Shown here one piece after another: positions 8,381 to 17,280 of a DNA stretch of 64,000 nt. This DNA comes from Helicobacter anatolicus. Its GTDB lineage: Bacteria > Campylobacterota > Campylobacteria > Campylobacterales > Helicobacteraceae. The stretch spans positions 1-64,000 of the forward strand of contig NZ_JAJTMY010000003.1 of the NCBI RefSeq assembly GCF_021300615.1. The letters are read 5' to 3'. Under the pieces are notes generated by a model. It was not told the DNA's origin. It did no database searches and saw nothing but the letters and a program-made list of their open reading frames with translations. The first letter of the stretch is position 1, and the number at the start of each line of letters is the position of its first letter. The position numbers and the translations under genes were made by a program.

Positions 8381-9844
8381 CTATAAATCTCTTGCAACCT
8401 TATAGCTAGGATCATCAATTTCATAGGTGCAGTATTTTTTTGCCAATCGCAAGGCATCTTTACAATCCTCACTTAAATGCCGCAATTTCAAACTTTTATG
8501 CATATCAAGATATTTTTTTGTCAATTTATCAATAGCATCTACCCCGCTACTATCCATTACTCTTGCTTCACTAAAATCAATCACAACATTTTGTGGATCA
8601 TTTTCCACATCAAATAAATCATGCACAAACCCTACACTAGAACCAAAAAACAATGGGCCCTTAAGTTTATACACCTTTGTGCCATCGGATTCTAAAATAG
8701 TAGTAGTTGTAATCTTTGCTTGTTGATAAGCAAAAACAAGTGCTGCGATAATCACCCCAATAATCACAGCAATCGCCAAATCAAAAACCACCGTAATTAT
8801 TGTTACTAATAATAAAATTAAAATATCAGATTTTTTCATGCTTCTTAATCGCGAAATGCTTGCCCACTCAAAAGTTTTAAGTGACACAACAAACATAATC
8901 CCCACTAAAACTCCCATAGGAATCTTACTAATAACTTCAGGAATGCTCACCACAAAAATCAAAACAAAAATCGCAGCCATAGCACTAGAAATGCGTCCTA
9001 TTCCTCCAGAAGTTGCATTGATAATACTTTGACCAATCATTACACATCCACTCATAGCACCAAAAAAACCACACACACTATTCCCCAAACCCTGTGCGAT
9101 ACATTCTTTATTGCTATTACCCCTTGTTTTTTGCATTTCATCCATTACAGAAAGAGTTAAAAGCGTCTCTATCAACCCCACAAGTGCCAAAATCAAGCTA
9201 TATGGCCAAATTACTTGCAAAGTCTCAAAATTTAGCGGCACATCTGGCAAAGAAAAATGCGGTAAGCCGCCATTAAGATTTCCCAAATCTCCAATTGTCT
9301 TTGTATTAATCTGTAAAAAATATACCCCAAAACCCAAAATAACAATTGCTACAAGCCCTGCTGGAAGAATACGCGAGAATTTTGGCAATATAAGCATAAT
9401 AGCCATTGTAAGACCAACAATTACATACATTGCCACACCTTCAGAAGCAAAAAACTGCAATTGTGAGCTAAAAATTACAATTGCCAAACCATTTACAAAA
9501 CCAAAAATAGCGGTTTGTGGAATCATACGCACCCATTTTCCTAGACGCAATAATCCAAAAATAATTTGCAAAATTCCTGCTAAGATTCCTGCTGCAAGCA
9601 CATATTGTGTGCCATGAGATAATGATAAATGCACCGCAACTACTGCCATAGATCCCGCAGCCGCGCTAACTAATCCTGCACGCCCTCCAAGTAATGCAGC
9701 AATCAACCCCAAAATAAAAGCTGTATATAACCCAGCAATAGGATCAAATTTTGCCACCAAAGCAAATCCCATCACTTCAGGAATAATAGCAATAGAACTC
9801 ACAAGACCTGCTAAAATTTCATTTTTATAATACCGTATTTGCAT
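8381..9844 (-). CDS. SulP-family anion transporter with C-terminal STAS domain
   Basis: 487 residues: about 11-14 membrane segments through residue 390, then a STAS domain with VVIDFSEARVMDSSGVDAID. The N-terminal family motif region (SIAIIPEVMGFALVAKFDPIAGLYTAF) is present; the motif is shortened here but clear. SulP proteins carry sulfate, bicarbonate or dicarboxylates; the substrate cannot be assigned. The STAS domain is truncated compared with eukaryotic SLC26. ATG with GGGGAAG upstream. An ATP-sulfurylase-like gene lies 4 kb away, but no sulfate reduction genes are seen, so bicarbonate uptake is an equally good guess. Confidence 0.85.
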   Translation of the reverse strand: MQIRYYKNEILAGLVSSIAIIPEVMGFALVAKFDPIAGLYTAFILGLIAALLGGRAGLVSAAAGSMAVVAVHLSLSHGTQYVLAAGILAGILQIIFGLLRLGKWVRMIPQTAIFGFVNGLAIVIFSSQLQFFASEGVAMYVIVGLTMAIMLILPKFSRILPAGLVAIVILGFGVYFLQINTKTIGDLGNLNGGLPHFSLPDVPLNFETLQVIWPYSLILALVGLIETLLTLSVMDEMQKTRGNSNKECIAQGLGNSVCGFFGAMSGCVMIGQSIINATSGGIGRISSAMAAIFVLIFVVSIPEVISKIPMGVLVGIMFVVSLKTFEWASISRLRSMKKSDILILLLVTIITVVFDLAIAVIIGVIIAALVFAYQQAKITTTTILESDGTKVYKLKGPLFFGSSVGFVHDLFDVENDPQNVVIDFSEARVMDSSGVDAIDKLTKKYLDMHKSLKLRHLSEDCKDALRLAKKYCTYEIDDPSYKVARDL

Positions 9845-9872
9845 ATCTTCCCCTTATTTTTGCGAGACTTTG

Positions 9873-9901
9873 ATTATATCTCTTGATAAAAAATACTTGA
9901 A
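9873..9901 (-). promoter_or_regulatory. Promoter of the SulP gene
   Basis: Minus-strand TATAAT (9873-9878) with TTCAAG 17 nt upstream as a weak -35. It sits in the 68-nt gap between the SulP gene and addA; the SulP start codon is about 30 nt downstream of the -10. Confidence 0.45.
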
Positions 9902-9912
9902 TAATCAACCAA

Positions 9913-12606
9913 TTATTCGACTTTTTGCAACTTAATCTGCTCCCATAAATACACCAAATACCCCTGAACTTTTTGTCCTACAAAATGTGATTTAAGAATA
10001 TCTAAATATCCTTGTAATTGCTCAATATATTCTTCTTGATGACTACCACTTTTATAATCCAAAACTACAATTTCCTCACCTATCAAAAGCATATCCATAC
10101 GATTTAATCTAAAATTTTTTACAAATACTACTTCAGCAAATAACTGCTTACCCTTACATAAAGTCTGTATTTTAGAATCATTTTTTAATTTTTTTAAATG
10201 CTCCAAAATTGTATACAATGCTTCTTTTTCCAAATAAAATCCATAGTGATTATAAAGCTTTTTTTGCAAAATCTCTTCTTTAATTCCAAAACCAAAGCCA
10301 TATTCTAAAGCATAATGCAATGCTTCTCCAAAAAGTATATTTTTTTGCACCAATTCCTTAGGAGAATCTTTAATAATAAAATCTTTTTGTCTTCCAAAAT
10401 CTTGCTGTTCTACAGAAAGCATTTCCTGGCTTTTTGCTTTTTCTTCTTTTTTTATTTGTTCTTTAATTTCTCCGATCTCTATTGCCTGTAATCCCAATCC
10501 TTCAAATGCTCCATTATTTCTAGGCACTACAAATAAAGAACTCTTAGCACGCGTAAATGCCACATACAAAACATTATTTGCTTCTTGCTTTTTTTTGTTT
10601 TCATCTTTTTTCTTTACCTCTGCATAAACAGGATCAAAATCTTCTCTCTTGCTTTGTGTAAAATATAATTTTTGATCTACAAAAATAAAATTATCACTAC
10701 GATGATTTGGTTTACTAAAACGATCGCATACAATCACATGTTCAAACTCTAATCCCTTTGATCCATGGATTGTCATAAGCACCACACCATCAACTTTTTC
10801 CTTGACCATATCAATATCAATTTTAGTAACAGCCTCCAAAAAACTCTCACGATCTTCATAATCAAAAGAAATTTCTAAAAACTTTTGTGCAAAATTATCA
10901 CAGATTCCAAGTTTTTTCATCAATGTAAAAATATAATCTGAAAGTCCTTGACTTTCCTCATAAACTGGTAACTCCAAATCTGTTTCAAATCCCAACCCTA
11001 GTAATTTAACAATATTTTTTAGATGAATTTGCAAAGAATCTAGCGAAAAATTCAAAGCTTCTAGCAAAATCATAGGTTGCACGCGTTGTGTAAGCGACAA
11101 ATTCCCCTCTGTAACAAAATTTACATTCTGAAAAATTTGAGAAAAGTGCATTTTTAATAAATCTAAATCACTATTTTTATAACACAAAATCGCAATATCA
11201 CTTGCATGCACCCCCTTAGCAAATAAATCTTGCAATGCCTGTTGAATAGATTCTAGCATTTCACAAACTTCCCTACTCTCAGGAAATACTCTCACATATC
11301 CCCCCGCTTCTTTATTTTCTGGAACTTTTTGCAAATAGCCTGGAAAAATAGGGGCAAAAACTTTATTATTAAACAAAATTACTTCGCTTTGACTGCGATA
11401 ATTACTTTCTAAGCTTTTGGTAGTCGTATATTCTGTAACCCTATCAAAAATACTACTATCACTCCCCCTAAATCCATAAATACTCTGCTTTTTATCCCCC
11501 ACAAAAAATAAACTCCTCTCCCCAAGTCTCCCTTCACCAGAGCGTAATTCTTCAATAAGTGGCAACAAAATTTCATATTGCAATGCATTAGTATCTTGAA
11601 ATTCATCAAGCAAAATATGGCTAATTTTATCATCAAGCCGAAAATAAAAAAAATCTCGATCAAAATTCTCTACCAAAACTTCATAGGCTTTTAAAGTCAC
11701 ATCAAAAAAACTAAGACTTGCACTTTTGATATTTAATATATTCCTTGCTTTTTTATACACTTCCTTAAAACGAGACATTGTAGAAAAAATTATTGATTCT
11801 TTGATTTTAAAATACAAAGCAACTTTTTGTCTAATGGCTTCAAATTCTGGATTCATATTAAGTTCTAATTTTTTAAAATAAAAATATTCATCACCATCTA
11901 AAAGCCATTTTGGACTTGCAAGCATTTCCTTAAGGCTTGTAGTCTTGATTATTTCTTTTGCTTTAGTACTTGCTTTGGGCATATTTGCTATTTTTTGCTT
12001 GATCTCCATAGAAGACTGCAAAATATCTTCTTCCAAATCCTTCAAATCTACTGCAAAACTTGCTTCTTGAAATTCCATAATCTCTGAACTCACTCTTTGC
12101 AAAAAATCAAAAATACGCAAAGGGTTTTCATATCTAAAACAAAATTCTAAAAACTCTTGATAACTTGCAGAATCTAACAAGGATAAAAATTGATGATTTA
12201 CTTGATGTATATCTTGCTCTTTAATAACAAAATTTTTACTCAACCCCACATTCCAACAAAATTTACGCACAATAAAATTAAAAAATGCATCAAGTGTCGT
12301 GATCTTGGTATTGCAATTTAAAAATCTTTCAAAAATCTTTGGAGCTTTTTTTAAAATATCCTCTCTATTAAAACCATATTCTTCCACTAATATTTTAAAA
12401 AATAAGCTTTCCTCTCCCTTCGCCAAACCCTCCAAAGCCATGGCAATCCGTTCTCTCATTTCTGCTGCTGCTTTTTTGGTAAAAGTAAGAGTTAAAATTT
12501 CACTAGCATTTGCCCCATAAAACAATAAACTTAAATATCTTAAAGTAAGCGCAAAGGTTTTTCCACTCCCTGCAGATGCCATTAGGGTTAAACATTGTTC
12601 TTGCAC
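9913..12606 (-). CDS. addA: RecB-like helicase-nuclease, AddA subunit
   Basis: 897 residues. UvrD/Rep-type helicase with Walker A ASAGSGKT at residues 10-17, DEFQDTN as motif II, and AFTRAKSSLFV as motif VI; the C-terminus has a RecB-family nuclease motif, VLDYKSG, with Asp850 and Lys852. With AddB it processes double-strand breaks for recombination and also limits foreign DNA. AddB is not in this window, as in H. pylori, where the two genes are apart. GTG start supported by AAAGGAG 4 nt upstream. Divergent from the outer membrane protein gene. Confidence 0.88.
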   Translation of the reverse strand: MQEQCLTLMASAGSGKTFALTLRYLSLLFYGANASEILTLTFTKKAAAEMRERIAMALEGLAKGEESLFFKILVEEYGFNREDILKKAPKIFERFLNCNTKITTLDAFFNFIVRKFCWNVGLSKNFVIKEQDIHQVNHQFLSLLDSASYQEFLEFCFRYENPLRIFDFLQRVSSEIMEFQEASFAVDLKDLEEDILQSSMEIKQKIANMPKASTKAKEIIKTTSLKEMLASPKWLLDGDEYFYFKKLELNMNPEFEAIRQKVALYFKIKESIIFSTMSRFKEVYKKARNILNIKSASLSFFDVTLKAYEVLVENFDRDFFYFRLDDKISHILLDEFQDTNALQYEILLPLIEELRSGEGRLGERSLFFVGDKKQSIYGFRGSDSSIFDRVTEYTTTKSLESNYRSQSEVILFNNKVFAPIFPGYLQKVPENKEAGGYVRVFPESREVCEMLESIQQALQDLFAKGVHASDIAILCYKNSDLDLLKMHFSQIFQNVNFVTEGNLSLTQRVQPMILLEALNFSLDSLQIHLKNIVKLLGLGFETDLELPVYEESQGLSDYIFTLMKKLGICDNFAQKFLEISFDYEDRESFLEAVTKIDIDMVKEKVDGVVLMTIHGSKGLEFEHVIVCDRFSKPNHRSDNFIFVDQKLYFTQSKREDFDPVYAEVKKKDENKKKQEANNVLYVAFTRAKSSLFVVPRNNGAFEGLGLQAIEIGEIKEQIKKEEKAKSQEMLSVEQQDFGRQKDFIIKDSPKELVQKNILFGEALHYALEYGFGFGIKEEILQKKLYNHYGFYLEKEALYTILEHLKKLKNDSKIQTLCKGKQLFAEVVFVKNFRLNRMDMLLIGEEIVVLDYKSGSHQEEYIEQLQGYLDILKSHFVGQKVQGYLVYLWEQIKLQKVE

Positions 12607-12619
12607 GCTACTCCTTTAT

Positions 12620-12670
12620 TAAAAATATTTAGTATTTTACCGATATATTCTGCATAATATTTATTATAAT
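12620..12670 (+). promoter_or_regulatory. Sigma-28-like promoter plus TATAAT box before the outer membrane protein
   Basis: TAAA (12620-12623), 15 nt, then ACCGATAT (12639-12646) closely matches the flagellar sigma factor FliA pattern of TAAA-N15-GCCGATAA. A separate TATAAT lies at 12665-12670 and could be a vegetative start. The ATG is at 12709, giving a leader of roughly 30-55 nt. On the minus strand a TAAAAT (12634-12639) is a possible -10 for addA, so the two promoters overlap. Confidence 0.5.
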
Positions 12671-12708
12671 TTGATGTTTAATATTTTCTTTGTAGAAAAG
12701 GAGAAAAG

Positions 12709-13488
12709 ATGAAAAAAACACTTTTGACTTGTTTATGCGCACTTTTAAGCCTTAATCTTGCATTTAGCGCACCTGCAAAAACAACAAAAACTAATAAAAA
12801 TTTAGGAAAATTTACTAAAGGCTCTGTTGTAGATGGAACCCCTGCTACAGGAAAAGTACGACGCTGGTATTTTTTCAATGAAGGGTCTGCAGGGAGCTCT
12901 TACACATTTTTAGGAAAATCACAATACCTTTCTGTGGATTTGGGTTATAGCCTTTATTTACGCAGCATAGAATCTGTGCTTGGTGGAATGAATTTTATGT
13001 TTGGTACTGAAATTAGTGTGCCTATGTATCTCAAAGTAATGCCAAATTCTAAATCTAATATTTTAAGTGATCACCGCTATTTAGAAAGACAAGAAACAGA
13101 AGGACTTGCAGGCTTTGGTGTAGAACTTCCTTTGATGATTGGACTAGAATATAAAGGATTTTATATTGCAGGGCTTGCAGGATATACTTGGCTTTTTATG
13201 AAAGATACTTACAAGTCTGCAAACGCGGGTGCATACCCCACAATTCAAACACAATATGATGGAGTTATTTATGGTGGAGGTATTGGCTATAAAATTTCCA
13301 ATGTCGTTAATTTTGGAATCCGCTACACAGGAGGAAACCTTACAAATAGAGAAGGTGCACAAACAAGCATAAGTCCCGAAGCAAACCGCGATAATTTAGG
13401 CAGCATGGTAATTACAAATCAAACAGGCCGCCCCATCTATAATATCCCTTATCACAGAATCCATGCTTTTATTTCAATAATTTTCTAA
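12709..13488 (+). CDS. Predicted outer membrane beta-barrel protein
   Basis: 259 residues with a clear signal peptide (MKKTLLTCLCALLSLNLAFS). The mature part has alternating amphipathic strands rich in Tyr and Gly (for example YGGGIGYKIS, FGIRYTGG) and ends in Phe (IHAFISIIF), the usual sign for insertion by the Bam complex. Length suggests an 8- to 10-stranded barrel. I do not recognise a named Helicobacter family; function could be structural, porin-like or adhesive. RBS AAAGGAG is good. The stop codon overlaps the stop of the convergent pgpA gene. The possible FliA promoter in front is unusual. Confidence 0.75.
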   Translation: MKKTLLTCLCALLSLNLAFSAPAKTTKTNKNLGKFTKGSVVDGTPATGKVRRWYFFNEGSAGSSYTFLGKSQYLSVDLGYSLYLRSIESVLGGMNFMFGTEISVPMYLKVMPNSKSNILSDHRYLERQETEGLAGFGVELPLMIGLEYKGFYIAGLAGYTWLFMKDTYKSANAGAYPTIQTQYDGVIYGGGIGYKISNVVNFGIRYTGGNLTNREGAQTSISPEANRDNLGSMVITNQTGRPIYNIPYHRIHAFISIIF

Positions 13489-13961
13489 AATTTTTGTATA
13501 AATTCCATAAGTTTTAGCACAATAACTGTGCTAAAACCTCCAATTACACCTGCTAATGCATCATCTAAAACAACCCCTAAGCCACCTTTAAGTTTTTTAT
13601 CAATCTTTCCAATAATAGATGGCTTTGTAATATCATAGATTCTAAAAAATACAAAACTCAACACTACAGCCCACCATGAAAACCCAATAGCCCCCACAGC
13701 AATACTTAAGGCTAACCACATTCCCACAAGCTCATCAATCACAATTTCTTTGGGATCATGCACTTGCTTTTCTTTTTCATAAATATCAATTTGTTTTACT
13801 GCAATCACACCAATTAAAATTGCCAACAAAAATAAAGTTTGACTAGAAAACTGCACTAAAAATATCGCTGGAATTAAAGCCACCAAACTTCCAACAGTCC
13901 CTGAAGCTATAGGCGACTTGCCGCTAAAAAATAATGTCAAAAAACACTCTCGCATCTTCAA
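13485..13961 (-). CDS. pgpA: Phosphatidylglycerophosphatase A
   Basis: 158 residues, the usual PgpA length, with four membrane segments. The family motif DPKEIVIDELVGMW is intact and holds acidic active-site residues. It removes phosphate from phosphatidylglycerol phosphate to give phosphatidylglycerol, the lipid donor also used by Lgt. Last gene of the ispDF operon, 5 nt after the ATP-sulfurylase-like gene; the same order is known in C. jejuni (Cj1607-Cj1610). Its stop overlaps the stop of the convergent outer membrane protein gene. Confidence 0.88.
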   Translation of the reverse strand: MKMRECFLTLFFSGKSPIASGTVGSLVALIPAIFLVQFSSQTLFLLAILIGVIAVKQIDIYEKEKQVHDPKEIVIDELVGMWLALSIAVGAIGFSWWAVVLSFVFFRIYDITKPSIIGKIDKKLKGGLGVVLDDALAGVIGGFSTVIVLKLMEFIQKF

Positions 13962-13966
13962 CCCCC

Positions 13967-15136
13967 TTAATTTCTAATCTGATACAAATCAATCAGTTTT
14001 GTATAAAAATCTTCTTGCACATTCTCTGAAAAAACACCATCTGATGGCAATGCCCCATAATAAATTTGCTTCATTTCTTCCAAACGCTCAGGAAATAACT
14101 CTTTTAAAATCAATGCTGACACTTCCTTTCTAACCAAAATTGTTGGTGGTATAATCCCCATTTTAAAAAACTGCAAAAGAGATTCTGCATAATAAATAAT
14201 ATGATGATGTTGGCCATGAGGACAACTTTTAGCATTTAGCAAACATCTACATTTTGTACAATATGCATATTCATCTAAAATTTTTACCTCAATATCTATC
14301 CCCTTTAGAGAATCAAAAACACTATGTCGTGTGCGATGGTTATAATACACAGAAAGTCCTCGTGTTTTTTGCCCAAGTAAAATTTTTGTACAACCAAAAT
14401 TTTTTGCAATTAATGCATATAAAATCATTTTATTAGGACCAGCAAATAAATAAGTAACATCCAAAGGCACAACACAAATTCTCTCTTTAGAAAGAAATTT
14501 ATTCAATACAAGATCAAGGCTTTTTTGACGTATCTCAAAACTTAAAAAATCTTCCCTATGATAACGCAACAAAAATATCACTATCATATCACTATCATTA
14601 AACTCTTCACGCAAAATTTTTTCATGAACACGATGAATAGGGTTAGCATTAAAAATTACACCTGTAATTCTCTTAGCTTTGAGTTTCTCTTTTTTATCAT
14701 TAACAAGTTGCTTTAAATTATTAATTTGATTTTCTATCTCTACCTTACCACTCAAAGCATATTTTCCAATACGCCTAGCGATATAATCTTTTTCTTCTAA
14801 AATCGCACCAATTTGGGATAAACGCTCCTCAATATCAATAGGAAACACCTCATCTACTTGAATACTTCCTACAATCTTCCTCTCACACACCAAATCAATT
14901 TGCTCATTTTTCTGTACATTTTTTAATACCTCTTCATTGCGTCTTCCGCTGGGGCTAAGCAAAAAAGGACAAGGGTAGGAAACATTTTGATACATCCCTG
15001 TTTTTACCACTTGCTCAGTCTCTTTTTTATTCATCAATTTTTTTACAGGACTAAGCAAACCTTCTTGCAAAAAAGAAAGTGCACTGACGGCTTCATTATC
15101 GATATAAAGCTGCTTATTTTTTTCTTGAGATTTCAT
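13967..15136 (-). CDS. ATP-sulfurylase-like nucleotidyltransferase
   Basis: 389 residues of the sulfate adenylyltransferase family: a PUA-like N-terminal half, then a nucleotidyltransferase core with FNANPIHRVHE (the HxxH-type motif) and LLGQKTRGLS. Near residues 290-310 the motif CTKC...SCPHG matches the zinc-like site of dissimilatory and bacterial Sat. Known reaction: ATP + sulfate to APS + diphosphate. No APS reductase or APS kinase is seen here, and the family member at this position in C. jejuni (Cj1609) has an unsettled role. Overlaps the regulator gene upstream by 23 nt. Substrate should be kept open. Confidence 0.75.
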   Translation of the reverse strand: MKSQEKNKQLYIDNEAVSALSFLQEGLLSPVKKLMNKKETEQVVKTGMYQNVSYPCPFLLSPSGRRNEEVLKNVQKNEQIDLVCERKIVGSIQVDEVFPIDIEERLSQIGAILEEKDYIARRIGKYALSGKVEIENQINNLKQLVNDKKEKLKAKRITGVIFNANPIHRVHEKILREEFNDSDMIVIFLLRYHREDFLSFEIRQKSLDLVLNKFLSKERICVVPLDVTYLFAGPNKMILYALIAKNFGCTKILLGQKTRGLSVYYNHRTRHSVFDSLKGIDIEVKILDEYAYCTKCRCLLNAKSCPHGQHHHIIYYAESLLQFFKMGIIPPTILVRKEVSALILKELFPERLEEMKQIYYGALPSDGVFSENVQEDFYTKLIDLYQIRN

Positions 15137-16001
15137 ATTTTTTCCTTTTTTCCCATAAACTTTTTCTACTAATCCCTAGCTTTTTTGCCAATTCTACATC
15201 AGGATATCTACCCTCAAACTTCATAATCATTACTTTTTCATATTCCTTAATAGAAAGAATTTCGCCACCTAAATCTTGTTGGTTAGATATATGTGTAATA
15301 TCCACAATTTGTGAAAAAGAAATTTCATCATCACAAATTACGGAAACAATTACACTATATTTTGACATATTTTCCAAAAACTCTTTGGCTTCATTTTTTT
15401 TCAAACTCTCAAAATTGGTAATATAGTAACACTTTTTCTTACCTATGGAGTTTTTAAGAATATTTCGCCATTCGGGATTGTTAAAATTAAGAATTTGAAA
15501 AGTAATTTGATTAGCTCTTGCATATTTCATCGCATAAATATCTGCACTTCTTTGCGAATTACTTTTGATAATAAAAGGTGGAAGGTATTGTGGCAAAGAT
15601 GGAATATTTAGTTCTTTTTCCACAAAATTAAAATAAGAATCATAAAATTCCACTTTTGCAACAAGTTTTTGATAATCCACATAATGCGCAATCTTGCGTA
15701 GCAATTCATCAATCATAAAAGGTTTTACAATATAATCTTTTGCTCCCGCTTGCACAGGCTTTATAATCGTATCATCACTAATATAGGAAACCAACATAAT
15801 TACAATTGCATGAGAATTGCTTCTAATAAAATTCTCATACTCATCTCCACAAGCATTAGAAGATAGCAATATTACTTCTGCATCTACATGGTAAAAATTT
15901 TCTAATGATGGTGCAATACTGCAAACATATCCCATTCCTCCTAATTTTGATGCAATACTTTGTGCCAAATATGTTTCATTTTCAATAATTAATACTCGCA
16001 T
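15114..16001 (-). CDS. Atypical orphan response regulator (HP1021/Cj1608-like)
   Basis: 295 residues from the ATG at 16001, which has GGGAG just upstream. The N-terminal receiver domain lacks the phosphorylatable Asp: the strand EVILL is followed by Ser47, and the acidic pair is Glu7 and Glu9. Lys of DYIVKPF is kept. The C-terminus ends in a helix-turn-helix (VELAKKLGISRKSLWEKRKKY). In H. pylori the HP1021 protein with Ser at the same place controls replication origin access and redox-responsive genes without phosphorylation. Six Cys residues might serve redox sensing. Next to ispDF in H. pylori as well. Overlaps ispDF by 20 nt. Confidence 0.85.
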   Translation of the reverse strand: MRVLIIENETYLAQSIASKLGGMGYVCSIAPSLENFYHVDAEVILLSSNACGDEYENFIRSNSHAIVIMLVSYISDDTIIKPVQAGAKDYIVKPFMIDELLRKIAHYVDYQKLVAKVEFYDSYFNFVEKELNIPSLPQYLPPFIIKSNSQRSADIYAMKYARANQITFQILNFNNPEWRNILKNSIGKKKCYYITNFESLKKNEAKEFLENMSKYSVIVSVICDDEISFSQIVDITHISNQQDLGGEILSIKEYEKVMIMKFEGRYPDVELAKKLGISRKSLWEKRKKYEISRKK

Positions 16002-17148
16002 AAATCTCCCTATAATCAATAAATTTTAATGTCGCTTGCACCATTACACAAACACCTTCTTTACGTCCAACAAATCCCAGACCTTCCGCAGTTGTGGCTT
16101 TAATGTTAACCTGATTTTTTTTCATATACAAAAGCTCTGCTAATTTTTCTTGAATCTGTTTTTTATAAGGGCTAATTTTTGGAGTTTGTGCCAAAATACT
16201 CACATCAATATGTAAAATCTCATACCCTACGCTCACCACAAAAGCGCGAATCTTTTCTAATAAAATCTTAGAATCAATATTTTCATAATTTTTAGAAGTA
16301 TCTGGAAACCACTCTCCAATATCTCCACCACAAATAGCACCCAAAAGTGCATCAATTAATGCATGCAAAAGCACATCTCCATCACTATGTGCTTTAAACC
16401 CAAAAGGACTTTCTATTGTCACTCCACCAAGCACCATGGGCTTTTTTTCAACAAATGCATGAATATCAATCCCACTTCCTGTAACAATATTTTCACTAGG
16501 GCTATATTTTTCTTGATTTACAAGCGCTCTAAGATCTTCTAAACTCGTAAGTTTTTGCATCTTATAGCTTCCTTGCACAAACCCTACACGAAAATTATGA
16601 TCTAACATCGCAGTACTTTCATCAGTATATTCTTTATCTAATGCAATTTTTAGTTTTGAAGTTTGAGATATTTGTGGGGTTTGAATAAGTTTTACTTCTT
16701 CTCTATTTATTGATTCATTTTTATAATAAATTGTATCTACACAAGAAATAAAAGGCACAACACAATCATAATCCTTGCAAAGTGATATCAACTTTAAACA
16801 TAAATCCCTATCAATATCCCATCTTGCCACATCAGTCACAAAAACATAAGGACTTTGCACATGTTCCAAAATTTTTTTCAAGCTTTGTGTGCGTGTCTTG
16901 CCACCAGCAACAATTTTTACATCACAAAAATTTTGTGCATAAATTACCTCATTCTCATCCATTCCTACAACCACTTCGCCAAAAACATCTAATGCTATCA
17001 AATCTTCTAAGACCTTTTTCCATAAAGGTTTAGAATCTAATCGCAACCATTGTTTCTTAACTTTTTTTTCAAAAGGTAACATTTTTTGGAATCTTGTGGA
17101 GCTTCCTGCGGCCATCAAAACTAAACATATTTCATGCTTTTGTAACAT
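15982..17148 (-). CDS. ispDF: Bifunctional MEP-pathway enzyme IspD-IspF
   Basis: 388 residues. Residues 1-220 are a CDP-ME synthetase (IspD) with LMAAGSSTRF as nucleotide-binding loop and a Lys-rich stretch after it; residues about 228-388 are MECDP synthase (IspF), starting GSGIDIHAF with metal ligands in DIH and ALIDALLGAI. It carries out steps 3 and 5 of isoprenoid precursor synthesis; Dxs, step 1, is at 29.5-31.3 kb in this window. The fusion is normal for this phylum. First gene of a four-gene operon with overlaps; TATAAT box upstream. Confidence 0.95.
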   Translation of the reverse strand: MLQKHEICLVLMAAGSSTRFQKMLPFEKKVKKQWLRLDSKPLWKKVLEDLIALDVFGEVVVGMDENEVIYAQNFCDVKIVAGGKTRTQSLKKILEHVQSPYVFVTDVARWDIDRDLCLKLISLCKDYDCVVPFISCVDTIYYKNESINREEVKLIQTPQISQTSKLKIALDKEYTDESTAMLDHNFRVGFVQGSYKMQKLTSLEDLRALVNQEKYSPSENIVTGSGIDIHAFVEKKPMVLGGVTIESPFGFKAHSDGDVLLHALIDALLGAICGGDIGEWFPDTSKNYENIDSKILLEKIRAFVVSVGYEILHIDVSILAQTPKISPYKKQIQEKLAELLYMKKNQVNIKATTAEGLGFVGRKEGVCVMVQATLKFIDYREIYASINY

Positions 17149-17178
17149 TTTTTATCCTAAAATTTAATAAATTTCTGC

Positions 17179-17184
17179 ATTATA
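17179..17184 (-). promoter_or_regulatory. -10 box of the ispDF operon
   Basis: Minus-strand TATAAT 31 nt before the ispDF ATG, preceded by an AT-rich stretch (AGTTTTTTAAAG). On the other strand, AT-rich sequence with TATATAAC around 17237-17244 may serve the divergent transporter gene. Confidence 0.45.
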
Positions 17185-17280
17185 CTTTAAAAAACTTGCG
17201 ATATGCTTATTTTGTAAAGTTTATTATTAACTTTAATATATAACAATAAGTAACATCTATTAAGTATTAAGGAAAACAAA

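Noticed and set aside
9111-9617. 168-codon plus-strand frame opposite the SulP gene
   Set aside because: Shadow of membrane-helix codons; composition rich in Lys, Pro and Thr with no protein-like pattern.
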